Made by a program: the position numbers and the translations under genes. This document shows positions 8,301 to 14,361 of a stretch of DNA of 64,000 nucleotides, piece after piece. Each line of letters starts with the position of its first letter. Position 1 is the stretch's first letter. The stretch is from Leptolyngbya boryana PCC 6306 (GTDB taxonomy: Bacteria; Cyanobacteriota; Cyanobacteriia; Leptolyngbyales; Leptolyngbyaceae): contig NZ_KB731324.1 of assembly GCF_000353285.1 (NCBI RefSeq), positions 2,560,577-2,624,576 on the forward strand, in the 5' to 3' direction. The notes below the pieces were generated by a model. That model had not been told where the DNA came from. It made no database searches and saw only the letters and a list, made by a program, of their open reading frames with translations.

Positions 8301-8530
8301 TCAATCAAACTGAAATCAGAAACAAACCACTTCCTAGACTTTGGGATGCCAAGATAGGCGATCAAGTATGGGTTTCTGATAGCGGGAAATGGAAAAGTGC
8401 AACCGTTGTAAAAGAACCTCAAGAAGACATCATGGATGTCTGTCAACGCTGGACAGTGGAAATCCATTGGACTGGAAGACAAGTGGTAATTACAAATCGC
8501 GCAAAGATGAAACCGATGGAAGTCGTTTAA
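5378..8530 (+). CDS. Primase-polymerase / VapE-type helicase replication protein, 1050 aa
   Basis: This is the likely replication initiator of the element. Residues 14-50 are low-complexity Asn/Ser/Thr. Around 95-245 is a primase-polymerase-like region with the acidic motif SIDEDS (172-177) and LPETFTVRSGRDGRR, as in bifunctional primase-polymerases. Around 325-405 is a PriCT-2-like segment. From about 600 to 860 is a virulence-associated-E (VapE/D5-like) ATPase: Walker A GGQGIGKS (701-708), an acidic WFCEYAE (741-747), the sensor motif GSTNETEF and GNRRFW. A winged-helix-like part (about 900-945) and a beta-rich C-terminus follow. GAGGT at 5366 supports the start. Several octamers lie inside, one encoding the residues leading into Walker A. 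Such proteins are typical of phage satellites and integrative plasmids. Confidence 0.85.
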   Translation: MKEIEQDLLSQATEANESTNNQADNSTTSSTNNSITNSINNSMLSNMSTLFKKSDETQAEVTGVSNNGSGNPRDLAIADSASETPMIAPGGTKPNHRQEVIGFAKKLPKDCELTPYRKPTEEEEPDRKPACVHPRKANKATYHSDPLTPDTIQTAPQSMVGVGLNLGTRFTSIDEDSPLAAEWLERFRIEHNLSELPETFTVRSGRDGRRARLFRLPPGISLKLKQIFDKSDSAHPILEFLAGKKYQNLYGFHPITGSYQNNGLEKDGVWHFETLPLDWCGAIAKLQGGKSQSFEKPESASESSFSSTVYYETDVASKLAEVTTKLSFLQFADGCEEFRPECEHAWANVGLMFKQMTKDYPEADEEIFQAWVEWSRTAKDFKDEPEDTYREKWNAWGIKPEGEAKTIGSILWKFDQVFPKIQQTHSEKAAEVQKRLKEIEAKRGVPSFAEKVQKLAIQIMGQDSYEALEEKDDPTKLLMSLPEYWRSVPEQDIDRAKADILKLAVLYLNKKQIHSCSRPGFEFDDQDLGSLVAKEIRILRSQGKTEEILTLSGALVWGWLKKDDPIFYDYLMLLKKFGERLKYNELKMRVELDGQELSLEAIKADLSIDHNFKPASRNKDDIRDAVIKAAKAHSYHPIVDFLEGVHQKYGDDTSILQGVAQRYFGQIKPIYNTMIIKSMVAAVARVFEPGCKVDTIPILQGGQGIGKSTFWTVLAARDDAFIDSLNNSNPTDEIAKMHKHWFCEYAEFETAFSRKALSAVKAFITNRTDVVRLPYARADQSMERRFVLVGSTNETEFLIDPTGNRRFWIIPVSGKVDIALLKEERDRLWAAAVALYKSGYQWHLTEDEEREAGMIADQFQTTDPWEESIKASLQGKDMVSIEEILSSDLLIPTHMQGQKELKRVSKILTQLGWEKKNKRIDGKQVKRWVPSNEVKAEYQGNQGGTQAQVEPITQVEPTIEDLLIFQESLIADEFVNQTEIRNKPLPRLWDAKIGDQVWVSDSGKWKSATVVKEPQEDIMDVCQRWTVEIHWTGRQVVITNRAKMKPMEVV

Positions 8531-8552
8531 GCCATTTGAAACGAAATCACAC

Positions 8553-8607
8553 AACCCCCTGGAACCTTTCAAGCGATCTCAGAGATCTCTCAGGGTTCCA
8601 GGGGGTT
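8553..8607 (+). terminator. Octamer-pair terminator after the replication gene
   Basis: A 14-bp perfect stem (AACCCCCTGGAACC / GGTTCCAGGGGGTT) encloses an inner GATCTC/GAGATC hairpin and is followed by TTTCC. It begins 22 bases past the stop codon of the replication protein. Confidence 0.78.
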
Positions 8608-8631
8608 TCCTCTTTTCAACGAATTTTCCTT

Positions 8632-8940
8632 GCTACCCCTTGCTACCTCTGCTACCCCATGCTACCCCTAGTTTCTAATTAGGGGTAGCACCCTCAAACT
8701 ACCAGGGGGTAAGGCTTTCAGCCTACTGCTACCCCTGCTACCCCTATTTTCAATAAAAAGTACAAATAACTTGTTCACAGGGGAGTACCCCCCCTGGTGC
8801 TGTTGAATATTTCAAAGTTTTGAAAACGGGGTTTTAGGGGTAGCAAGGGGTAGCAGCCTCCCCAAAACTCTTTCAGCATAAGGGTTACAGACTGCTACCC
8901 CTAGGGGTAGCACGGCAAAATCTATAGACTTAGGGGTAGC
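8632..8940. repeat. Iteron-like cluster of GCTACCCCT, at least ten copies
   Basis: Exact 9-mers on the + strand at 8632, 8661, 8728, 8737 and 8894; inverted (AGGGGTAGC) at 8681, 8836, 8846, 8903 and 8932; near-copies at 8642 and 8651. Some are tandem (8728/8737), one pair forms a hairpin (8661-8689) and one pair a perfect 18-bp palindrome (8894-8911). The cluster lies in coding-free DNA directly downstream of the replication gene and contains an A/T-rich interval (8746-8780). It fits an iteron-type origin for the encoded primase/helicase. Confidence 0.85.
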
Positions 8941-8955
8941 AATAGATTTTTATCT

Positions 8956-9132
8956 ATGAAAATCCCTCAAATCTTTACAAAGCAAGTATTACAACGCATT
9001 GAGATCTCTAAAAGCCATTTGCAACAGGATTTTTCAGGCATTTCTCTTGATGCTTTTGTAGAGATTAAGCAAAGTCATGATAAATACTTGATGAGCTTGC
9101 TGATGGCGAAATTAGTAGTCTGTAGGGTGTAG
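8956..9132 (+). CDS. Possible small protein, 58 aa
   Basis: A 58-codon frame with ordinary-looking amphipathic composition (KQVLQRIEISKSHLQQDF near the N-terminus). There is no clear ribosome binding site, but the codons look coding and the frame fills the gap between the GCTACCCC cluster and the next gene. I do not recognise it. Confidence 0.35.
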   Translation: MKIPQIFTKQVLQRIEISKSHLQQDFSGISLDAFVEIKQSHDKYLMSLLMAKLVVCRV

Positions 9133-9155
9133 AGCGTTATACCCCCTTAACTCCC

Positions 9156-9374
9156 ATGATTTCACTGATTGGTCTAGTCATTGCGACCTACACGGTTCCC
9201 CGTCTGCTGACTGAAGTTCTTAACGACAAAAACTCCAACGTTTCCAGGGGGGTCTTCACTCTATTTTTTACACTCAACCTAGCCGCTAGTGGTTTTTTAG
9301 TTATCAAGGTGTTTGAATCTCAGAAGGCTCCAAACAACCCCCTAGGAATTGAAAGATTACCGATGAATTCTTGA
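9156..9374 (+). CDS. Small membrane protein, 72 aa
   Basis: Unrecognised. Two hydrophobic segments (about 2-16 and 33-51) separated by a polar loop suggest a two-pass inner membrane protein. An octamer interrupts the loop (9244), and a variant CCCCCTAGG lies near the C-terminus. No strong ribosome binding site is visible. Small membrane proteins are common cargo in satellites, for example in superinfection exclusion, but nothing here shows that function. Confidence 0.45.
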   Translation: MISLIGLVIATYTVPRLLTEVLNDKNSNVSRGVFTLFFTLNLAASGFLVIKVFESQKAPNNPLGIERLPMNS

Positions 9375-9466
9375 TTTTCGCCCCCTGGAATCTAAAGGAT
9401 CATGCGATCGCTCTAAAAACCGCTCTAGGGGTCAAAAAGATAACTGAATTCCCAAGGGGATTTATA

Positions 9467-9487
9467 GGGGGGGGTGACACCCCCCCC
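9467..9487. repeat. Pure G/C hairpin next to an octamer
   Basis: Eight G then TG, one central A, CA then eight or nine C: a 10-bp perfect palindrome that runs straight into CCCCCTGG at 9484. It lies in a gene-free stretch (9375-9764). It could be a terminator, a polymerase pause or an expanded octamer arm. Confidence 0.6.
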
Positions 9488-9642
9488 CTGGCACTCTGTA
9501 AGACAACCCAGATATCCCTCAGAAATCTCTAGAGCACTTAATCAATCTATGTATCAAATATCCTCTCTGAGTGGTCTAAGTGGCGATTCTAGCCCTTCTC
9601 TTCAATTAATCCCTAGAATCCCTAATTGAGATCCCTTAGCCC

Positions 9643-9743
9643 TTTACAGGGCATTCTAGAGGGATGTATTGATTTATCAACAGTGTCCGAAAGTGACTTT
9701 TTGCAGAGTGACCCCCCTGGAGATCTTGATAGGCTCCAGGGGG
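9643..9743. repeat. Intergenic module, copy 1
   Basis: TTTACAGGGCATTCTAGAGG and the following bases are about 75% identical to 10408-10467. Each copy continues into an AAAGTNACTTTT palindrome (9688-9703 here) and then an octamer hairpin (CCCCCTGGAG 9713-9722 with CTCCAGGGGG 9734-9743). The order is conserved even though the flanking genes differ. Confidence 0.65.
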
Positions 9744-9764
9744 TAATTTGGGTTCGTTTAGGGG

Positions 9765-10130
9765 CTACCGGGGGAGCATGTATTCATACTCTGGGCAAAC
9801 CAACTTTAGAGCTATCAAATCGCTCGAAACTAATAAATCAATCAAAACGGCTTTTTCTATTTGGCTCATTTGGTTCAATCTGGCACGTCTTACAGCCATT
9901 AAGCCATCTAGCGACCCTTCATTTTTTGCAGTGCGGCAAGTGCGGTTAACTGCATCTGCGATCAGTTCTTCACTCGCATAATACTTTCCATAATCGTATG
10001 TTGAAATTCTCCGAATTTCTGCGATTTGCATTCGAGTAGCTTGAAACTCCCTAGCTTCTTGTGCAGCGATCGCGGGGGCTGTGAGACCGATTGCCAGGGC
10101 AGCGAGAGAGAACGATAGTTTGGGTTGCAT
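9765..10130 (-). CDS. Exported protein with signal peptide, 121 aa
   Basis: The N-terminus is a textbook Sec signal peptide: Lys at position 4, the hydrophobic LSFSLAALAIGLTAPAIA, and a likely cleavage after AIAA (near residue 23). The mature part is about 98 residues, helical and Arg/Glu-rich, with two Cys (about 65 and 113) that could form a disulfide. I do not recognise the family. AAAGGA lies upstream of the ATG at 10130. It is monocistronic, between two intergenic modules. Confidence 0.6.
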   Translation of the reverse strand: MQPKLSFSLAALAIGLTAPAIAAQEAREFQATRMQIAEIRRISTYDYGKYYASEELIADAVNRTCRTAKNEGSLDGLMAVRRARLNQMSQIEKAVLIDLLVSSDLIALKLVCPEYEYMLPR

Positions 10131-10407
10131 GGTCGGGTTAGTCCTTTGGGTTAGTTGATGGTTGGTTTAAGGGTTGTTAGGTGAGAATTTGCAAGAGCTT
10201 AGTGGTTCTGTGCTATTTACTCACAAAACTCTTATTTGGCAGCAGTTCAAAACCTTCTGGGCACTTGCACCATAGATTTGATGTTGCCCTCTAGAGCACA
10301 GAATTAACCCCAGAAATGGTTCCGGTTTTCTCACAGGTAAATAGATGAAAATCTCGCTTTGGTCTAGGTTGATCCAGCGTATTTAAGCCTAATAAAGCCC
10401 TCATCTC

Positions 10408-10536
10408 CATTTACAGGGCATCCTAGAGAGATGTATTAGTTGCTCAACACCTAAAAAGTTACTTTTAGAATTCTGATCACACCTAAACCCCCTGGAACTT
10501 TGAGAACCATTGCGATCTCTCTCAAAGTTCCAGGGG
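10408..10536. repeat. Intergenic module, copy 2, with terminator
   Basis: This is the second copy of the 9643 module: the related 60-bp leader (10408-10467), an AAAAGTTACTTTT palindrome (10453-10468), then the longest octamer hairpin, CCCCTGGAACTTTGAG (10489-10504) with its complement (10521-10536), a 16-bp stem. It ends five bases after the HNH gene's stop (minus strand), so it probably terminates that operon. The remaining gap 10131-10407 shows no gene. Confidence 0.7.
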
Positions 10537-10541
10537 ACGCT

Positions 10542-11201
10542 CTACCATTTTGTTGTATATCCGTGTGAGGCTGCAAACTGCTTTAGGGTAGCTCTTGTTA
10601 CGCTCCCCCCCTGGGAATTGACCCAATTGTGATAAGCCTTGTGGATATCTTCACGGATAGCAATCAAGTTTTTCGGGTCAGTTGCTAGATTCGGTTGTTC
10701 ACTAACACCTTCAATATGGTGAACGTGGCACTCTACACCTTGTCCAAATGGTGTCCCAGACAGTGCACAGTGAGTCGCCTTATTTCTTACAGCCTGCATA
10801 GCGCTGATCTTTTTCCGGTCTAATTCTTGTCCTGTCAATTGAGCATCCTTGAAGACTTCAGGGTTATTGGCTAACCAGGCTGAAATATAGGCTCTAGCTG
10901 CAAGGTATTGAGTCTTCTTCTTTGGACTCTCCTCACCGAGTTGTTCTAGAAGAATGTCTATCCCAATATGCTTTAGATACTGATCATCATTTTCCTGCCA
11001 AATGTACGGCTGAACGAATCTCAGGTGAGCTTTGATGATGTTCAAAGCGTTTTGCTTACTATGTGTTAGTAAAACACCATGCATTTCACTTGTAGGAAAA
11101 TAGGCTTTTCCATCTCTTAGCTGCATCTTGGCAAAAAGGCTTTTGAATTTGTTTAGTTGCCCCGGACTTAGATCAGTCTCTATTTGAATAACGGAACTCA
11201 C
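10542..11201 (-). CDS. HNH endonuclease, 219 aa
   Basis: The C-terminal half carries an HNH (beta-beta-alpha metal) nuclease pattern: CALSG (145-149), CHVHHIEG (158-165), Asn178, and His187/His191 in DIHKAYH. The N-terminal 130 residues are helical and unassigned and may bind DNA or the partner. Translation starts at a GTG whose GTGA overlaps the stop of the upstream J-domain gene, so the pair is translationally coupled. A strong terminator follows. HNH enzymes in mobile elements can be homing, restriction or packaging nucleases; the coupled chaperone-like partner is unusual for terminase-type HNH proteins. Confidence 0.82.
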   Translation of the reverse strand: MSSVIQIETDLSPGQLNKFKSLFAKMQLRDGKAYFPTSEMHGVLLTHSKQNALNIIKAHLRFVQPYIWQENDDQYLKHIGIDILLEQLGEESPKKKTQYLAARAYISAWLANNPEVFKDAQLTGQELDRKKISAMQAVRNKATHCALSGTPFGQGVECHVHHIEGVSEQPNLATDPKNLIAIREDIHKAYHNWVNSQGGSVTRATLKQFAASHGYTTKW

Positions 11202-11668
11202 TTATCCAATCCCCCGTTGGATTTTACGAAGGTTCTGCCAACTTCATAGGCATTGATAAGGTTGTTCATTTGAGCTTCAGAACCCCCGTTGTCAGGGTGA
11301 TAGCGTTTCGCTAAGCGATAATAGCGGCGTTTGAGAACCGATTCAAAGTATGCCCAGTCATCTCTCCCTGTATCTTCTGGCTCGTTTTCTAGCGCTTCAG
11401 GAGACTCGAAAACTTCATCAGACCCGACCCCCCGTGGATAAACTAAGTCAGTTAGTAGTACATCTAAATCACTTTTCGCTGATGCTTTGGACAATTCAGA
11501 CCGCAGTGCTTTAATTTCAGTTTCGAGTTTACGTATTTGTGCATCTTTCTGAGACTCTGCATTTAATTTGTCACAGAGTTTCTGCCAACTTCCAGCCTTA
11601 ATCTGGAAATGATCCTTAGCCTCAGAAAATTTCTTATATTTACTCTTCAGGTCTTCAACGGTATACAT
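11198..11668 (-). CDS. J-domain (DnaJ-like) protein with N-terminal coiled coil, 156 aa
   Basis: Residues about 108-143 match a compact J domain: the helix KRRYYRLAKRY, then the diagnostic HPD at 124-126 and NNLINAYEVGR. J domains stimulate the ATPase of Hsp70 (DnaK). Upstream lies a heptad-like coiled coil (about 38-62) and an acidic linker (83-104). There is no G/F region or zinc finger, so this is a class C J protein dedicated to some client. The next gene (HNH nuclease) overlaps its stop by four bases, so the nuclease is the obvious candidate client. The domain assignment is firm; the partnership is inference. Confidence 0.8.
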   Translation of the reverse strand: MYTVEDLKSKYKKFSEAKDHFQIKAGSWQKLCDKLNAESQKDAQIRKLETEIKALRSELSKASAKSDLDVLLTDLVYPRGVGSDEVFESPEALENEPEDTGRDDWAYFESVLKRRYYRLAKRYHPDNGGSEAQMNNLINAYEVGRTFVKSNGGLDK

Positions 11669-11879
11669 TTTTATGCCTAAACTCCTACATTTTGGGACAG
11701 TGCAATGTCTAAAAGCCAGTCAAAAATAACTAGACTTTGTATCTGAGGGAACAATTTCTGCTCTATCTTTCACAAATAACTACAGAAATTATTCCCATAA
11801 CAAGGGGATCTCAAGAAGATTCTCTGAAGCTCCAGGGGGTATTATGATTCCCCTAATTCCCTTCCCCCAATTCCCACCC

Positions 11880-12971
11880 CTAATTCGCGATCGCTTCTCC
11901 GGAGTTTGTGCTGATCGCCACGATCACTGGCGAAACCTCAAAAACGTTCAAAGGTTTCTCAAATCGGCTCCAGAAATCATTACTAAGCAACAGCGGGTCA
12001 GGTGTAGGGATTTGAGGGGTGTTATCAGAGGGTGTGATTGCTCCAGGGGTCATACTGCTAAGGTCAATAATCGAAGCGTTACCCCCTGGAACCCATGAGG
12101 GGGTTGAAGGTTGATTTTTGGGTTTGAAAAACTCATCGGCAGCTTTTTGGATCTCAGGGTCGATCGGTGTGGTTGGAAAGAGTTCTTCCCCAGGGGGTAG
12201 AGTGGATTCAACTCGGGTCGCTGTACTCCAATCAAACGGTGTGGGAGTTCCTAAAGACTCCCACCAATTACCCGATGGTGGGGGAGTCTCCGGAGCAATT
12301 TCTAAAATCGACGGAAGCACTCTACAGAAAGGCTCAAGGTTTTGTTCTGAATCCTCAAAGCCCCCTGAAATCACGTCAATTGGATTAGGGGATAGTGGGG
12401 TTTCTGAAGGGGTGTATCCCCCCTGGTAATAATCTGGAATTGTGTTCGAGGGTATGTTTACAGGGTTATAGATTCCTCCAGGGGTTGGTGTGTGGTCTGG
12501 AGGAACCATAGCCCGTTGAGGATCTACCTTCTCAAAAACACGACCCTGCAAGTCCATTTGGAGCGTCACGAATTCTTTATCAGCCAAGTCAAAAGCTCTC
12601 AGGCTCCCCCCTGGTTTTAAACCCTCACTTGGTAAACCACTGTAAGCAGCCCCCAGGGCATAATCCGTAATGTCTTTAACGCTACTCGCTTTTATTGTGA
12701 AGTTCCATTGGGAGTCATAAGCGCTTAGAGAATAATCTTGAAAAGCTCTGGCGAGAATAACTCGACCGTCCTCATATTCAAACTTATAGTTCTGGGCATT
12801 GCGATCAGCTGTAGGGGTTCTTATGAGATCCCTAGAAGTCATCTTTCCATGTATCGAAGAATCCGAGAGAGTGAAATCAAAGGCACTCTTGAAGCTGCTC
12901 AAAGTGATTTGAGATTCGATTAGAGATGCACTTCTTGAGTAACCTACGCCAGGGGTAAAACTATCGCTCAT
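11880..12971 (-). CDS. Unrecognised Pro/Ser/Thr-rich protein, 363 aa
   Basis: I do not recognise this protein. The N-terminal 165 residues look folded, with alternating beta strands (FTLSDSSIHGKMTSRDL; NYKFEYEDGRVILARAFQDY; WNFTIKASSV). The remaining 200 residues are low complexity, rich in Pro, Thr, Ser and Gly, with several octamers embedded (12082, 12190, 12419, 12607). There is no signal peptide. The disordered tail may simply have grown from octamer insertion, since many of its PPG/PGG/QGG triplets are octamer-encoded. It is the element's last gene before the tRNA-Asp junction. Confidence 0.55.
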   Translation of the reverse strand: MSDSFTPGVGYSRSASLIESQITLSSFKSAFDFTLSDSSIHGKMTSRDLIRTPTADRNAQNYKFEYEDGRVILARAFQDYSLSAYDSQWNFTIKASSVKDITDYALGAAYSGLPSEGLKPGGSLRAFDLADKEFVTLQMDLQGRVFEKVDPQRAMVPPDHTPTPGGIYNPVNIPSNTIPDYYQGGYTPSETPLSPNPIDVISGGFEDSEQNLEPFCRVLPSILEIAPETPPPSGNWWESLGTPTPFDWSTATRVESTLPPGEELFPTTPIDPEIQKAADEFFKPKNQPSTPSWVPGGNASIIDLSSMTPGAITPSDNTPQIPTPDPLLLSNDFWSRFEKPLNVFEVSPVIVAISTNSGEAIAN

Positions 12972-13095
12972 AAGACACTACAAACTTCTGTAGAGCATTT
13001 TTAACACTCTGTCAGTGTTTACCCTGAACTGTTAGGAGCGGATTCATACAATCTTCATACTCATAAAGAATCGTTAGAGTGCGTTATATTTATCG

Positions 13096-13147
13096 CCCCC
13101 TGGAGCATTTAAGCAATTACAAGAAACTTTGATAAGGCTCCAGGGGG
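13096..13147. terminator. Octamer-pair hairpin at the right end of the element
   Basis: An 11-bp perfect stem CCCCCTGGAGC / GCTCCAGGGGG closes a 30-base loop. It is the last paired copy before the chromosome and lies upstream of the minus-strand 363-aa gene, so it may shield that gene from chromosomal transcription. Confidence 0.6.
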
Positions 13148-13170
13148 TGTCTTTGATTACTCTCGATTCC

Positions 13171-13185
13171 CAAAAGTTACTTTTG
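13171..13185. promoter_or_regulatory. Short palindrome CAAAAGTTACTTTTG
   Basis: A perfect palindrome around one base, the fourth AAAGTNACTTTT site. Unlike the others it is followed by GATTA, exactly as in operators 4195 and 4272. It lies between the terminal octamer hairpin and the last single octamer (13205). Confidence 0.55.
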
Positions 13186-13212
13186 ATTACCCGAAATTTT
13201 GATACCCCCTGG

Positions 13213-13380
13213 TGTAGAACGCAAATAAAGTTCTTTACCGAAATCGTTGACAGTCTTTATTTTTCTATATTTGCTTCAAAAGCGTGAAAAAATAAAGTCC
13301 CAGATTCTCAAAGTTTTAGTCCAGATGAGTAAGCAACCTCCGGCTGAGCCGGAGGCTTTAGCGTATGTGCGCCGCTCAAA
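13213..13380. other. Element-chromosome junction zone with GC hairpin
   Basis: No gene. CCTCCGGC-TGA-GCCGGAGG (13337-13355) is an 8-bp G/C stem. AGTCCCAGATT at 13296-13306 repeats the sequence at the 5' end of tRNA-Asp (13604-13614). Octamers stop at 13212. The junction proper is expected near 13536, where the tRNA 3' end begins, so this is probably the terminal DNA of the element. Confidence 0.5.
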
Positions 13381-13411
13381 GCGCAGATTTGGGACTGTAG
13401 TTCAATGGTTA
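13381..13411 (+). repeat. Inverted fragment of the tRNA-Asp 5' end and its flank
   Basis: GCGCAGATTTGGGACTGTAG and the next bases reproduce, in inverted orientation, the 5' flank and first 20 bases of the tRNA-Asp gene at 13536-13609 (three small differences). No complete tRNA can be folded from it, so it is a fragment rather than a second gene. Confidence 0.75.
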
Positions 13412-13535
13412 CACTCTCGCCAAGATAATGCGGCTGATCTCTAACAGCCCTCAAAGCGTTGTAAAATCTGTCAACGCTTAGGACAGTTTTAGGACAGCTT
13501 TGGGGTGATTTTCTGGATTCTTCTCGAATCTTCTA

Positions 13536-13609
13536 CGGGACTGACGGGGCTCGAACCCGCAACTTCCGCCGTGACAGGGCGGTGCTCTAACCAATTGAAC
13601 TACAGTCCC
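13536..13609 (-). tRNA. tRNA-Asp (anticodon GTC)
   Basis: A complete 74-base cloverleaf: acceptor GGGACTG/CAGTCCC with discriminator G, D arm GTTC...GAGC, anticodon arm GCCCT-GTC-ACGGC region, T arm with GTTCGAA. CCA is not encoded. The mobile element abuts its 3' end, so it is the likely attachment site, with the 3' end of the tRNA as the crossover region. Confidence 0.95.
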
Positions 13610-13782
13610 AGATTTGCGCGTTTGGTGGCGCGATTTCTATATTGCAGTGTTTCAGTAGATTTGTCAAACAAATTACAAAGATTTTTTTGACGTGCTTCTT
13701 CAACCTCAATAAAAATTTCTGCCCCGATCTCAAATTCCCTTGTTATTACTGAAGTAGGAAGATTGACACGAGCTAGGCACAG

Positions 13783-14361
13783 GTGATGAAAGAAATAAAA
13801 TCGGGATCTCGTCCGACTGGGAGAGTTGCACTGCAAGTTGCTTTGGCTGCGATCGTTTTGATCGGAATTGTGGGCGCGGTTCTGATGAAATTATTTGCAA
13901 TCGAGATTTCGATCACGCCCGCTGCGCCAAATTCTGTGCCGATGATCACAACGGATGAATCTCCTTCAGGTGAACTAGTTACACCTGTAAAAATTGAGAA
14001 GCCTGACGCGACAGCAATTGCTGCAAAACAAGGCAATCTTAGAATTCGCAATCGATCAGATTATCCGATCCGAGTTGCGCTGCTTTCGCGACAACCAAAA
14101 GAGGCAAATCTCAAGTCGGGTTCACCGCAGAGCGGTTTTGCACTTCCGGCGCACTGGGATTTTGCGCCGCAAGAAGGCAGCCAAACCGGATTATTAGTGT
14201 CGTTGCCGCAGCGATCAATTCGACTGAAACGAGGTGATGTCGTGGTTGCCTTCGCTCAGGATGGCTCACAAAGGTATTGGGGGCCGTTTGTCGTCGGAGA
14301 GACTGAGCGACCCGATTGGAATGCTCAGGCAGGAGAATGGGAGCTTGTGATTGAGAATTAA
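13783..14361 (+). CDS. Membrane-anchored conserved hypothetical protein, 192 aa
   Basis: A single transmembrane helix near residues 17-38 ([20 protein letters not shown]) follows a basic start, so the protein is anchored with its bulk probably outside the cytoplasm. The C-terminal 110 residues are beta-rich ([25 protein letters not shown]), like a small immunoglobulin-type or beta-sandwich fold. I know similar cyanobacterial proteins only as hypotheticals. Its stop overlaps that of tsaD (convergent, 4 bp). Confidence 0.6.
   Translation: MMKEIKSGSRPTGRVALQVALAAIVLIGIVGAVLMKLFAIEISITPAAPNSVPMITTDESPSGELVTPVKIEKPDATAIAAKQGNLRIRNRSDYPIRVALLSRQPKEANLKSGSPQSGFALPAHWDFAPQEGSQTGLLVSLPQRSIRLKRGDVVVAFAQDGSQRYWGPFVVGETERPDWNAQAGEWELVIEN

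Larger units (their letters stand above)
163..13212. repeat. Dispersed octamer CCCCCTGG / CCAGGGGG, about 44 exact copies
   Basis: Counted by eye. CCCCCTGG on the + strand starts near 163, 255, 614, 1170, 1947, 2272, 3220, 4663, 5248, 6026, 6202, 8555, 8790, 9381, 9484, 9713, 10488, 10607, 12082, 12419, 12607, 13096 and 13205. CCAGGGGG starts near 278, 575, 1499, 2512, 2863, 3335, 3594, 4509, 4738, 5271, 5642, 6235, 7345, 7474, 8200, 8598, 8702, 9244, 9736, 11832, 12190 and 13140. Orientations are balanced. Chance predicts fewer than one copy in 13 kb. Copies sit in coding and non-coding DNA and in different reading frames (Gln-Gly, Pro-Gly-Gly, Pro-Pro-Gly, Leu-Pro-Leu), so selection or spread acts on DNA, not protein. 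The next bases are usually A on the GG side. I saw no copy from 13.3 to 64 kb. Confidence 0.9.

Noticed and set aside
9626-9981. Plus-strand frames of 107 and 77 codons
   Set aside because: They oppose the gene with a clear signal peptide at 9765-10130 and run through octamer hairpins.
13247-13444. 65-codon frame next to tRNA-Asp
   Set aside because: It reads through a G/C hairpin and the tRNA fragment and has no ribosome binding site.
1-13500. Complete prophage
   Set aside because: No terminase, portal, capsid, tail or lysis genes are visible in this part; a satellite or integrative element fits better. Genes left of the window are unknown.
13337-13609. End of a type V-K CRISPR-associated transposon homing next to a tRNA
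   Set aside because: The tRNA-matching fragment is suggestive, but there is no cas12k, tnsB, tnsC or tniQ, no repeat unit, and a tyrosine recombinase explains the integration.
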